Part shown: positions 35,532-44,020 of the stretch, one piece after another
Numbering within the stretch: position 1 is the first letter of the stretch
How the letters are laid out: the number at the start of each line of letters is the position of its first letter
The notes under the pieces: generated by a model
Database searches by the model: none
What the model saw: the letters and a program-made list of their open reading frames with translations, nothing else
Told to the model about the DNA's origin: nothing
NCBI RefSeq assembly: GCF_028288185.1
Contig: NZ_JAQBOF010000007.1
Coordinates: 27,537-91,536, forward strand
DNA from: Mucilaginibacter sp.
GTDB taxonomy: Bacteria > Bacteroidota > Bacteroidia > Sphingobacteriales > Sphingobacteriaceae
Reading direction: 5' to 3'
DNA: 64,000 bases
Translations under genes and position numbers: made by a program

Positions 35532-36890
35532 ATGAATATACATTTGAACACCTCACACAAACTACACCTTTACAAAATACCTGTTTTAGCTATTGCGCTC
35601 GCGTTATTATTGATGTCATTGGTATCTAAAAAAGCTTCGGCCCAGGATAGAACCATCACCTTAACCGAAGCCGTTAAACTAGGGCTGGATAACAGCAAGG
35701 TGTTAAGGCTATCGCAGTCAAAAATTGACCAGGCGATATCACAATATAACCAAACTAAGGATAAGGCGTTACCAAGCGGGAACGTAAGCTTTGCTTATAA
35801 CCGTGCCGAGATACCTTACAACACTTTAGCTTTTGGCAGCAGCAATATCCACCTGCCTAAAAATGCTAACGCTTACTTAGGCATAGCATCATTAAGCGAA
35901 ACCATTTTTGCAGGCGGTAAATACAAGTATGCGCAGGAGTCTACCCAGATATTAACCAGCATATCAAGGTTAGATGCTGAGAAAGACAAGGATCAGATCA
36001 CTTACGAGATCATAAGCGAGTACTATAACCTGTATAAAGTACTGCAAAGCAAAAAAGTGGTAGACCAGAATTTGGAAACCATTGACGCGCAGATACACCA
36101 GTCGCAACGTTTTTTTGACCAGGGATTAGTTACCAAAAATGATGTTTTACGTTTCCAGTTACAACGCGCTAATGTTGAGTTAACCGGCATCGACCTGGAA
36201 AGTAATCGCAAAATAATTAACTATAACCTGGACATTCTTTTAGGCTTGCCTGAAACTACCAGGTTAAGCATCGCACAGATCAATGAAGCAAACCAAAATT
36301 TAAGCGCGCTTAGTAATTATATTGATACCGCGGTGAGTTATCGCCAGGAGCTTAAACAGCTTGACCTGCGTAATAAGTATGCCGAAACAAATATTAAAAC
36401 CATTAACGCCAATACTACGCCAACTGTAGCAGCATCGGCAGGTGCTTATTATTTGGATGCCAGCGGCAACCCGCTGCCAAGGTCAGGCAATTTTGTTACT
36501 CCTATAACTGTAGGTGTAACCGCAGCCTGGAACTTTGGCGCTTTATGGACCAATAAAAACAAATTGGCCGAGGCAAGGATACAACGCGATGAAGTAGCTA
36601 TTAACAAAAACATCACTTTAGATAATATCAAAAACGAGATCAACCAAAACTATCAGAATTACCTGACGGCTTTAAACAAGATCAAGCTTTTACAAACATC
36701 TATAGAGCAAGCCGGCGAAAATAACAACATACTAGCATCAAAATACAAAAGCAACATCGCGTCGGCAACAGATAAGGCAGATGCAGAAACATTACTATAC
36801 CAGGCGCAAATAAACTTAGAATTAGCTAAAGCTGATGCAGGACTGGCTTATTATACATTATTAAAATCAACCGGAAAACTTAACAAATAA
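35532..36890 (+). CDS. TolC-family outer membrane efflux protein
   Basis: A 452-residue protein with a signal-type N-terminus (ending KKASAQD) and two repeated helical OEP domains (ITLTEAVKLGLDNSKVLRL in the first half, RQELKQLDLRNKYAETNIK in the second). It forms the outer-membrane channel of a tripartite pump with the next two genes, by analogy with EmrAB-TolC. It is second in the operon. Confidence 0.92.
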   Translation: MNIHLNTSHKLHLYKIPVLAIALALLLMSLVSKKASAQDRTITLTEAVKLGLDNSKVLRLSQSKIDQAISQYNQTKDKALPSGNVSFAYNRAEIPYNTLAFGSSNIHLPKNANAYLGIASLSETIFAGGKYKYAQESTQILTSISRLDAEKDKDQITYEIISEYYNLYKVLQSKKVVDQNLETIDAQIHQSQRFFDQGLVTKNDVLRFQLQRANVELTGIDLESNRKIINYNLDILLGLPETTRLSIAQINEANQNLSALSNYIDTAVSYRQELKQLDLRNKYAETNIKTINANTTPTVAASAGAYYLDASGNPLPRSGNFVTPITVGVTAAWNFGALWTNKNKLAEARIQRDEVAINKNITLDNIKNEINQNYQNYLTALNKIKLLQTSIEQAGENNNILASKYKSNIASATDKADAETLLYQAQINLELAKADAGLAYYTLLKSTGKLNK

Positions 36891-36901
36891 TACAACACAA
36901 A

Positions 36902-37960
36902 ATGGCAAAGCAAGACACTAACGAAAACACACCCAAAAAACCGAACAGAGTATTACCTATAATTTTAGGGCTTGTACTTTTAGGTGGCGCTTTTTTCGGA
37001 ATAAAAGAATATATATACTACGGTAAACACGTTGATACAGACGATGCACAAGTTGATGGCGATATAAGCCCGGTTGTTGCACGCGTTGGCGGATATGTTG
37101 ACAGCATTTTCTTTGAAGAAAACATACACGTTAACAAAGACCAGGTACTGGTAAAAATTGATCCGCGAGATTACAAGGTAAAATTAGAGCAGGCACAAGC
37201 CGCGCAAGTTGGCGCAAGCGCCGGCGTTAATGTTGGCCAATCACAGATCTTTACTACTGCTTCAAACTCGGCAGTTGCTAAGGCAGGTGTGGTATCTGCC
37301 CAGGCCCGTTTAGATAAGGTGAATAAAGACTACCAACGTTTTGCAAACCTGATAAAAGATGGCTCAATAACCCAGCAACAGTTTGACCAGGCAAAATCTG
37401 ATCTGGAAGTTGCACAAGCAAACTTAAACGCCGCGCAAGATCAATACAAAGCAGCTGTACAACAAATTGGTACTACACGTAATGAGTTAAAGGTTACCAA
37501 TACCGGTGTTAGCCAGAAACAGGTTGATGTTGATTATGCCAAATTACAATTAAGCTATACAAATGTTAAAGCTCCTGCAAGTGGTATCGCGTCAAAAAAG
37601 AATGTGCAATTGGGGCAGTTGGTACAAGCAGGTCAAACACTATTCTCCATAGTGAATGATAACAGCTTGTTTATTACCGCCAACTTTAAAGAAACCCAGT
37701 TAGAAAAAATACACAACGGCTTAAAGGTTAATATTGAAACCGATGCTTACCCTGATCTTAAAATTGAGGGAACAGTTTACAACTTCGCTCCCGCTACGGG
37801 CGCTAAGTTCTCTTTATTACCTCCGGATAACGCAACCGGTAACTATGTAAAAGTGGTACAACGTATCCCTGTTAAAATAAAATTAAACGCGTCAAAAGAT
37901 GTTTTGGATAAACTGCGCCCGGGTATGAGCGTGAACGTATCTGTTATTACTAAAGACTAA
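36902..37960 (+). CDS. EmrA/HlyD-type membrane fusion protein
   Basis: A 352-residue periplasmic adaptor with one N-terminal anchor (about residues 17-36). VDTDDAQVDGDISPVVARVGGYV is the EmrA-type lipoyl half, followed by a Gln/Ala-rich coiled-coil hairpin and the second lipoyl half (YTNVKAPASGIASKKNVQLGQLVQAGQTLF). Bridges the transporter encoded next and the TolC-like channel. Eleven bases follow the previous stop. Confidence 0.94.
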   Translation: MAKQDTNENTPKKPNRVLPIILGLVLLGGAFFGIKEYIYYGKHVDTDDAQVDGDISPVVARVGGYVDSIFFEENIHVNKDQVLVKIDPRDYKVKLEQAQAAQVGASAGVNVGQSQIFTTASNSAVAKAGVVSAQARLDKVNKDYQRFANLIKDGSITQQQFDQAKSDLEVAQANLNAAQDQYKAAVQQIGTTRNELKVTNTGVSQKQVDVDYAKLQLSYTNVKAPASGIASKKNVQLGQLVQAGQTLFSIVNDNSLFITANFKETQLEKIHNGLKVNIETDAYPDLKIEGTVYNFAPATGAKFSLLPPDNATGNYVKVVQRIPVKIKLNASKDVLDKLRPGMSVNVSVITKD

Positions 37961-37965
37961 TTATA

Positions 37966-39513
37966 ATGGCTGAAACTGGCTTTAAAAAATGGATCATTAC
38001 TATTACGGTTATCGTGGCTTCGCTTTTGGAGCTAATTGATACCACGATAGTAAACGTATCCTTACCGGTTATCCAGGGCAATCTGGGTGCCACCCTTGAG
38101 GATGTTGCCTGGGTGGTTACCGGTTACGCGGTGGCTAACGTAATCATACTCCCCATGTCGGGATGGTTAGGCAGTCGCTTTGGACGTAAACAATACTTTA
38201 TAACATCAATTATCGTATTTACCATTGCCTCGTTTTTATGCGGTAATGCCACCAGTTTAGATGAGTTGGTAATATTCAGGATACTACAGGGTATAGCGGG
38301 TGGTGGTTTAATATCAACATCGCAGGCTATACTGGTTGAAACCTGGCCGCGCGAGCAAATAGGTACAGCTACTGCCCTGTTTGGTTTAGGCGCGGTTGTG
38401 GGCCCTACACTGGGTCCAACCATAGGTGGTTATATTACCGATCACTTCTCATGGCGCTGGATATTTTATGTAAACATCCCCGTAGGTGCGCTGGCAGCAT
38501 TTTGTGCCTACACCTTTATTAACGAAACACCCAAGGAAGCCAAAGGGCGACCCGTGGACTGGTGGGGCATTGCACTACTAGCCATAGCTGTGGGCAGTTT
38601 ACAAACTATATTAGAAAAAGGTGAATCGGAAGATTGGTTTGCCAGGACATACATACTGGTATTAACCGTTACGGCTGTACTAGGAGTTATCCTGTTTATA
38701 TGGCGCGAAATGAGTATAGAGCACCCTATAGTTAACTTTGGCATACTCCGGCATCGAAGTTTCGCGGTGGGTATGTTTACTTCGTTTGTATTAGGGTTTG
38801 GTTTATACGGCACTGTGTTTGTGTTCCCGGTATTTTGCCAGAACCTGTTGGGCTTTTCGGCTCAGCAAACGGGCGAACTGTTATTCCCCGGAGGTTTATG
38901 TACTATTGTTATGATGCCCTTTATAGGCAAGATGCTTAATAAGGGTATCCCGGCGCAATTTATGGCAACTGCAGGTATGTTTTTGTTCTTTGTGTTTACA
39001 ACGATGCTAAGTAACTCAACCCTCGGCACCGGGCAAAAGGACGTATTGGTGCCTTTACTGATAAGAGGTGTTGGTATGGCGCTGTTATTTGTACCATTAA
39101 CTACATTAGCTATTGCCGATTTGAAAGGGCCTGAACTTGGCCAGGGTACCGGTTTAAATAATATGATGCGACAGTTAGGCGGCTCTTTTGGTATTGCCGT
39201 GTTAACTACCATCATCCATATACGGACGGGTTTCCATAGAAGCAACCTGTTAAGCAATATCAACCCGTATAATAACGCGTTTACCGAAAGACTACACATG
39301 ATAGAACAGAGTTTTATTGCCAAAGGCAGATCCGCGTCTGACGCGCTGCACATGGCTTACTCGGCAATTGAGGGTGCTGTAACCAAGCAATCGTTATTAT
39401 TGACTTATGATGATGCTTATTATCTATCGGGCCTGGTGATGCTATTCTCTATACCGTTGCTGTACTTACAACCGTTTAAAAAGAATGTTAAAGTGCCAAC
39501 AGATGTGCACTAA
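37966..39513 (+). CDS. DHA2-family multidrug MFS transporter (EmrB/QacA type)
   Basis: A 515-residue inner-membrane protein with about 14 helices. ELIDTTIVNVSLPVIQGNLG is the DHA2 opening, GWLGSRFGRKQYF is motif A, and LGAVVGPTLGPTIGGYI is motif C, the antiporter signature of drug exporters. With the adaptor and channel it makes an EmrAB-TolC-like drug pump. The substrate is unknown. Confidence 0.94.
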   Translation: MAETGFKKWIITITVIVASLLELIDTTIVNVSLPVIQGNLGATLEDVAWVVTGYAVANVIILPMSGWLGSRFGRKQYFITSIIVFTIASFLCGNATSLDELVIFRILQGIAGGGLISTSQAILVETWPREQIGTATALFGLGAVVGPTLGPTIGGYITDHFSWRWIFYVNIPVGALAAFCAYTFINETPKEAKGRPVDWWGIALLAIAVGSLQTILEKGESEDWFARTYILVLTVTAVLGVILFIWREMSIEHPIVNFGILRHRSFAVGMFTSFVLGFGLYGTVFVFPVFCQNLLGFSAQQTGELLFPGGLCTIVMMPFIGKMLNKGIPAQFMATAGMFLFFVFTTMLSNSTLGTGQKDVLVPLLIRGVGMALLFVPLTTLAIADLKGPELGQGTGLNNMMRQLGGSFGIAVLTTIIHIRTGFHRSNLLSNINPYNNAFTERLHMIEQSFIAKGRSASDALHMAYSAIEGAVTKQSLLLTYDDAYYLSGLVMLFSIPLLYLQPFKKNVKVPTDVH

Positions 39514-39518
39514 ATAAT

Positions 39519-39556
39519 AAAAGCCGTTCCCCTATGAAAGGAACGGCTTTTTACAA
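39519..39556 (+). terminator. Terminator of the efflux operon
   Basis: AAAAGCCGTTCC (39519-39530) and GGAACGGCTTTT (39540-39551) form a perfect 12-base stem followed by more T. Only a few bases after the last stop codon. Confidence 0.9.
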
Positions 39557-39689
39557 AAAAAATTAACAATTTGGGTATTGTGTCCTCGATAGCCGCTTTC
39601 CTCACAAAAAAAGTATCCTCGCAGGACTTGTTTAAATCTTAGGCATAAAATTAAAAGTTTTTAATTAACAAATCCTATTTTTATTACCT

Positions 39690-39786
39690 TAAATGAAATT
39701 ATTTTCATTTTGTTAAAAATTTGGGGGATAATTCTCTTCAAATTACAAATCACCTAACAGTCCCGACAATATCAGGGCTGTTTTTT
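39690..39786 (+). other. Hairpins and weak terminator upstream of pnuC
   Basis: AAATGAAA-TTAT-TTTCATTT forms a small hairpin near 39692-39711. ACAGTCC...GGGCTGT (with one G-T pair) near 39756-39780 is followed by seven T, like a weak terminator just before the pnuC -7 box. Possible end of a short transcript; no gene is visible. Confidence 0.35.
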
Positions 39787-39794
39787 TATATTTG
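39787..39794 (+). promoter_or_regulatory. -7 box of pnuC, 4 bases before the ATG
   Basis: TATATTTG fits TAnnTTTG and is followed by AGCA and the ATG. A start here would yield a leaderless mRNA. Confidence 0.45.
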
Positions 39795-39798
39795 AGCA

Positions 39799-40404
39799 AT
39801 GGGAATTATACACGCGCTGCAAACCTGGTGGCAACAACAATCATTGTTAGAAGTTATCGGCGTTATAACCGGATTATTGTGTGTATATCTTGCTGCCAAA
39901 AACATTATCTGGAACTGGCCCTTCGCCATCATCAGCGTGGTTATTTACATCTTTATTTTTTTCGATAGCCACCTCTTTGCCGATATGGGGCTGCAGGTTT
40001 ATTTTTTAATAATGAATATTTACGGCTGGTATTATTGGAGCAAAAAACCTGCATCCGAAGAAAAAACACCTGTAATGCGCATTAAAAAAACAGAGGTAAT
40101 GTTATCTATCATCGCTATTATAATTTTTACATTTTTGCTGGGGACTTTTTTATTAAATCATACATCGGCATCCTTTCCTTTTGTGGATAGTTTTTGTACG
40201 GCGTGTAGCCTGGTAGCACAAATATTCCTGGCCAGAAAAGTATTAGAGAACTGGCTGATATGGATTTTTGTTGATATAATTTATGTAGGTGTTTATATAT
40301 TTAAAGGCCTGCACCTTACCGCTGCAATGTATGCCATATATGTAGGTATAGCTTTAATGGGGTATATTGATTGGAAAAGGGACTGGAAAAAGCAGGTAGC
40401 TTAG
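39799..40404 (+). CDS. pnuC: PnuC-type nicotinamide riboside transporter
   Basis: A 201-residue inner-membrane protein with about seven helices. NIIWNWPFAIISVVIYIFIFF and the conserved NIYGWYYWSKK motif are typical of PnuC. PnuC relatives import either nicotinamide riboside or thiamine. The next gene encodes a nicotinamide-riboside kinase, and no thiamine riboswitch was seen, so riboside is favoured. Separated from its partner by a 75-base inverted repeat. Confidence 0.88.
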   Translation: MGIIHALQTWWQQQSLLEVIGVITGLLCVYLAAKNIIWNWPFAIISVVIYIFIFFDSHLFADMGLQVYFLIMNIYGWYYWSKKPASEEKTPVMRIKKTEVMLSIIAIIIFTFLLGTFLLNHTSASFPFVDSFCTACSLVAQIFLARKVLENWLIWIFVDIIYVGVYIFKGLHLTAAMYAIYVGIALMGYIDWKRDWKKQVA

Positions 40405-40406
40405 GT

Positions 40407-40519
40407 ATCGGATTTCGTATGTTCGATTTCGGATTTATTTAAATTGTAAATTAGCAATGATTTATTTGTAATTATTAAATGCCAAAATCCGAAATCGAAC
40501 ATTCGACATCCGAAATAAG
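40407..40519. repeat. Inverted repeat, CGAAATCCGAAAT type (copy 2), entering a gene
   Basis: Left arm 40407-40437 (ATCGGATTTCGTATGTTCGA...) and right arm 40484-40519 (AATCCGAAATCGAACATTCG...) match as reverse complements over about 28 bases with two mismatches. The right arm lies inside the start of the riboside kinase gene. Same family as 6671-6783. Confidence 0.75.
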
Positions 40520-41036
40520 AAAGATCGCCATTGTAGGTCCCGAATCAACGGGAAAATCAACCATGTCTATTTATTTGGCCGAATATTACCATACCGTTTG
40601 GGTACCCGAATACGCCCGCGGCTATTGCGAAAAACTAACCGATACCCCCACCTGGCAAGATGAGATCAATATGTTTCACGGGCAAATAGCTCTTGAAAAG
40701 GAACTACTGCCTAAAGCCAACGGGATATTAATTTGCGATACTACTTTTATCACCGTAAAGATCTGGAGTGATGAGATATTTGGCAAAGCCCCCCAGGAAG
40801 TGCTGGACGAATTACCCAATCATCATTACGACTTGTACCTGCTTTTAAACATTGACCTGCCCTGGCAGGATGACCCCCTGCGCGATTTCCCCCACATGCG
40901 CGAACATTTTATGAATGTATGGTATAAAGAGCTAAATGCTTTAAATGCCAATTATGTGGTTATTAGCGGTACAGGGCAGGATAGGTATGATAGCGCGGTT
41001 GTGGCGATTGATAATTTTTTAGTGGGCAGTGTTTAG
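40479..41036 (+). CDS. NadR-type nicotinamide riboside kinase (stand-alone)
   Basis: A 185-residue cytosolic kinase that would phosphorylate nicotinamide riboside to NMN. IAIVGPESTGKST (residues 16-28) is the NadR-type P-loop, with VPEYARGYCEKL, ICDTTFITVKIW and DDPLRDFP typical of the ribosylnicotinamide kinase domain. The regulator and adenylyltransferase domains of full-length NadR are absent. Residues 3-13 (KSEIEHSTSEI) are encoded by a dispersed inverted repeat, including or next to the only plausible start codon. Pairs with pnuC. Confidence 0.9.
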   Translation: MPKSEIEHSTSEIRKIAIVGPESTGKSTMSIYLAEYYHTVWVPEYARGYCEKLTDTPTWQDEINMFHGQIALEKELLPKANGILICDTTFITVKIWSDEIFGKAPQEVLDELPNHHYDLYLLLNIDLPWQDDPLRDFPHMREHFMNVWYKELNALNANYVVISGTGQDRYDSAVVAIDNFLVGSV

Positions 41037-41377
41037 TGCAGTGGGCAGGTTTATTAAATTAAATCAAAATCCCATTAATCCTATAATCAGGTAATCGAGG
41101 TTCAGACAATCCGCGTTAGTGATCGAAGCGGATACCGGCCTGTGAATAAGGCCTTGTGTAGTATGAGCGAACAGCACGGGCCGCAGGCAACGCCCTAATT
41201 ATAATATAATGGCCTCTTTACTTCTTATCCCCAAATAATCTTTTACTTATCTTTAGATATAGATAACCCACACTTAAAGATTCAATTATACTTAAATTCA
41301 TATTATTTTCATAATTATTTCACTTTGATGCAACATTCAAAAAAAGTCGTTGTCATATAACCCGAAAGCTGTAAAAC
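41037..41377. other. Gap with a repeat-like structured segment
   Basis: No gene seen. The segment at about 41098-41200 is rich in GATCGAAGCGGATACCGGCC-like words; GGCCT/AGGCC (41137-41141, 41149-41153) form a hairpin. It resembles dispersed elements of this group of bacteria; no second copy is present in the window. The rest, before the sigma factor gene, is AT-rich. Confidence 0.35.
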
Positions 41378-41935
41378 TTGGAGACCTTATTCATAGACAA
41401 ACATTACAACTTAGTAGTTGAATGTAAGCAGGGCAGTAAGAAAGCCTGCTATGAGTTGTACAAATTATATTCTAAAGCGATGTTGAACATCGCCTTTAGG
41501 ATTGTGGGTAACGTTGCCGAGGCCGAGGATGTTTTACAGGAAGCTTTTTTAGATGCATTTAAACGCCTACCAGATTTCAGGCAGGAAACCACTTTTGGTT
41601 TATGGCTTAAACAAATAGTAGTAAGCCGCTCCATTAATTTATTGAGAAAGCGAAAAGTAGAGCTGGTTGAGTTAGGCGAGGATGTAGATAACATAATTGA
41701 CGAGGAGCAGGATGATGACGAAGAAATTCAATATAAAGTAACCCAGGTAAAACAGGCCATGAACGAGCTGCCCGAGGGTTACAAACAGGTAATATCATTA
41801 TACCTTATTGAAGGTTATGATCATGAAGAAATAGGGCAAATATTAAACATTACAGAAAACACATCAAGAACACAATTTTTAAGGGCTAAAAGAAAGCTGA
41901 GCGAGATTTTAAACAGGAAAGGGATAACACAATGA
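41378..41935 (+). CDS. ECF-type RNA polymerase sigma factor
   Basis: A 185-residue sigma-70 family protein with region 2 (YSKAMLNIAFRIVGNVAEAEDVLQEAFLDAF and FGLWLKQIVVSRSINLLRKRK) and region 4 (ELPEGYKQVISLYLIEGYDHEEIGQILN). No region 1 or 3, so ECF type. The start is TTG at 41378; no upstream ATG exists. Its stop overlaps the next start as ATGA. It probably directs its own operon and surface-stress genes. Confidence 0.92.
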   Translation: METLFIDKHYNLVVECKQGSKKACYELYKLYSKAMLNIAFRIVGNVAEAEDVLQEAFLDAFKRLPDFRQETTFGLWLKQIVVSRSINLLRKRKVELVELGEDVDNIIDEEQDDDEEIQYKVTQVKQAMNELPEGYKQVISLYLIEGYDHEEIGQILNITENTSRTQFLRAKRKLSEILNRKGITQ

Positions 41936-42492
41936 GTAAGCGATTAGAGGATTTTATAAAGAATAACAGGGAAGAATTTGATGACCTGGAACCACGGGCA
42001 AATTTGTGGAGCAGGATAGAAACAGAATTACCACAACAATTTGCAGCACAAAAGCATGAGGCTAAAACATTTTCGTTAGGGTTTGTACTGCGGGTTGCCG
42101 CTATAGTAATTGCAGTAATGGGGATAAGTTTTTTCACCTACCTGCATAACCAAAGATCTACACAAGTTAACCTGGCCGCTATTAACCCCGAGTATGCTAA
42201 ACAACAAGTGCAGTATGCATCATTAATAGCCAGCAAACGTACCGAGATAAAAAGCATTGCAAAAACGGACCCCCAACTTTATAATGAGTTTACGGCCGAG
42301 ATTGCTAAAATGGATTCGACCTATAGAAAATTAAATAAAGACTTAATTACCAGCCCTAATCAGGAAGCTGTTTTACGTGCAATGATCCGGAACTTGCAGG
42401 TGCAAACAGAGGTACTTAATCAACAACTTAATGTAATTGAACAATTTAATGAATTTAAAAATCAACGAAATAATGAAATTAAAAATATATAG
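41932..42492 (+). CDS. Single-pass membrane protein, anti-sigma candidate
   Basis: A 186-residue protein: cytosolic segment of about 45 residues (LEDFIKNNREEFDDLEPRANLW), one membrane helix (about 47-66, LGFVLRVAAIVIAVMGISFF), and a periplasmic helical tail. No zinc-binding anti-sigma motif is seen. The overlap with the sigma gene (ATGA) and the layout make a role as anti-sigma factor likely, but this is inferred from context. Confidence 0.7.
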   Translation: MSKRLEDFIKNNREEFDDLEPRANLWSRIETELPQQFAAQKHEAKTFSLGFVLRVAAIVIAVMGISFFTYLHNQRSTQVNLAAINPEYAKQQVQYASLIASKRTEIKSIAKTDPQLYNEFTAEIAKMDSTYRKLNKDLITSPNQEAVLRAMIRNLQVQTEVLNQQLNVIEQFNEFKNQRNNEIKNI

Positions 42493-43873
42493 TATCGCAC
42501 TATTAAGCCTGGTGGCCTGCACTTTTGCCAATGCGCAAACTGTTGCACCGGTACCGGCAACACCAGCCATTCCGGCTATACCGGCAGCCCCGGAGACTAA
42601 CGTTTATAGCGGACAAAATCACGAACCACATGTTTATGTTGTAGCACCGGGGGCAGCTTATGCTACCGCACCTAATGTTTTGATCTACGGATCGCAAGAC
42701 ACGGTTTACCGCAACAAAATGCGCAAACTGCAAGAACAATCTCGCGCCCTAAACAAAGAAATGGCCGAGCTTAGCCGTGAGGAAAGCAAAAAAAATGGCG
42801 CAGCTATGCAGGAGCGAATGGCCACTCTACGTAAAACAGTAGGTATTAGGTTCGACTCGACATTTAACAGGAACTTTGCCAGGAGTTTCTCAAACAATAT
42901 GCATTTCAATTTTGATTCGGACGTTAACCTGGCTAAACAAGTAGCCAGCGGCGATGTAAAAGAAAAAAGCAAAACCTTTACCAAAAGCTACCCGGTTGAT
43001 GCTAACGACAAATTACAGATTGATAACCGTTATGGAAAAATTGTAGTAAACACCTGGAACAAAAACGAGGTTAAAGTTGATGTAGATATTAAAGCCTACG
43101 CTAACGAAGATGCTGACGCGCAAAAACTACTTGACCAAACTACTATCACCAGCAATAAAGAAAGTAATGTTGTAAATTTTACAACTGCTATTGAACGCTC
43201 AGAAAATTCATGGTGGGGAAGCATGTCGCAGAACGGTAAGCTAACTAAAATTCGCAAAGTAATTATTAATTATACCGTATATATGCCTGCTAAGAGTGCA
43301 TTAACCATTACCAACAGGTATGGCGGCATTACTCTGCCTGATATGTCTGGTAAATTAAATATCACTAACTCGTACGGTGGCCTGGTAGCTAAAGCATTAA
43401 CCAATGCCGACAATGTGATAGTAGTGAAATACGGAAACGCCAGCATTGGCAGCCTTACCAATAGCGATTTAAATGTATCATACGGCAGCCTTGATTTAGA
43501 GTCGGCAGATAACCTGAATGCTACTTTAAGCTATAGTCCTGCAAAAATTGGCAAACTAAGCACATCAGGTACGTTCACCGTACATTATGGCAATGGTTTA
43601 GAAATTGGCGATGTAGGTAAAAACATTAAATCATTATCTATCAATGCATCATACGCACCTATAAAATTAGGGTCGTTAAATGATGCCGATTTTGATGTGA
43701 CTGTACATTATGGCGATTTCTTGTACGGTAACGCCACAAGCGTTACCAGCAAAACACCTGATAATACAAGAGGCTATACCTCAACAAAAAATTATAAAGG
43801 CCACGTAGGTAAAGGCAATAATGATAAAGTTATTACCGTAAAATCAAATTATAGTTCTGTTAAGTTTAATTAG
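42473..43873 (+). CDS. DUF4097-like surface or periplasmic beta-helix protein
   Basis: A 466-residue protein. The start at 42473 (MKLKIYSIALLSL) gives a signal peptide ending FANAQ and overlaps the previous gene by 20 bases; the ATG at 42437 would hide it. Then a Pro/Ala-rich stretch (PVPATPAIPAIPAAP), a Lys/Glu/Arg coiled-coil segment, and a DUF4097-like domain whose strands repeat DNRYGKIVVNTW, TNRYGGITLPDMSGKL, TNSYGGLVAKA. Third gene of the sigma operon; it may be its output or sensor. Exact function unknown. Confidence 0.78.
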   Translation: MKLKIYSIALLSLVACTFANAQTVAPVPATPAIPAIPAAPETNVYSGQNHEPHVYVVAPGAAYATAPNVLIYGSQDTVYRNKMRKLQEQSRALNKEMAELSREESKKNGAAMQERMATLRKTVGIRFDSTFNRNFARSFSNNMHFNFDSDVNLAKQVASGDVKEKSKTFTKSYPVDANDKLQIDNRYGKIVVNTWNKNEVKVDVDIKAYANEDADAQKLLDQTTITSNKESNVVNFTTAIERSENSWWGSMSQNGKLTKIRKVIINYTVYMPAKSALTITNRYGGITLPDMSGKLNITNSYGGLVAKALTNADNVIVVKYGNASIGSLTNSDLNVSYGSLDLESADNLNATLSYSPAKIGKLSTSGTFTVHYGNGLEIGDVGKNIKSLSINASYAPIKLGSLNDADFDVTVHYGDFLYGNATSVTSKTPDNTRGYTSTKNYKGHVGKGNNDKVITVKSNYSSVKFN

Positions 43874-43904
43874 TATTAGAGATTAAAGGCAAGAGCCAAG
43901 AATC

Positions 43905-43957
43905 AAGAGCCAAGAATCAAGAGTGTAATCACTCTCAGGTCCTTGGCTCTTTTTTAT
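43905..43957 (+). terminator. Long terminator hairpin after the sigma operon
   Basis: AAGAGCCAAG (43905-43914) pairs with CTTGGCTCTT (43942-43951), and AGAGTG/CACTCT forms an inner stem, followed by T6. A second AAGAGCCAAG at 43891 could compete. Related words on the other side near 43993-44015 suggest part of a dispersed repeat. Confidence 0.75.
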
Positions 43958-44020
43958 AGTAATGCTCTTACTCCAACAACAATATTATCTTATCTCTTGA
44001 TTTTTGCCTCTTGACTCTCT

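Noticed and set aside
39556..39798. Thiamine (TPP) riboswitch before the pnuC gene
   Set aside because: No TPP-type conserved core (such as CUGAGA with a matching P4/P5 arm) was seen, and the partner gene is a nicotinamide-riboside kinase.
41098..41200. tRNA or other known structured RNA before the sigma factor gene
   Set aside because: No cloverleaf or anticodon arm can be drawn; only a five-base hairpin and repeat-like words.
42437..42472. Longer N-terminus for the DUF4097-like protein
   Set aside because: It would add 12 residues before an otherwise standard signal peptide starting at 42473.
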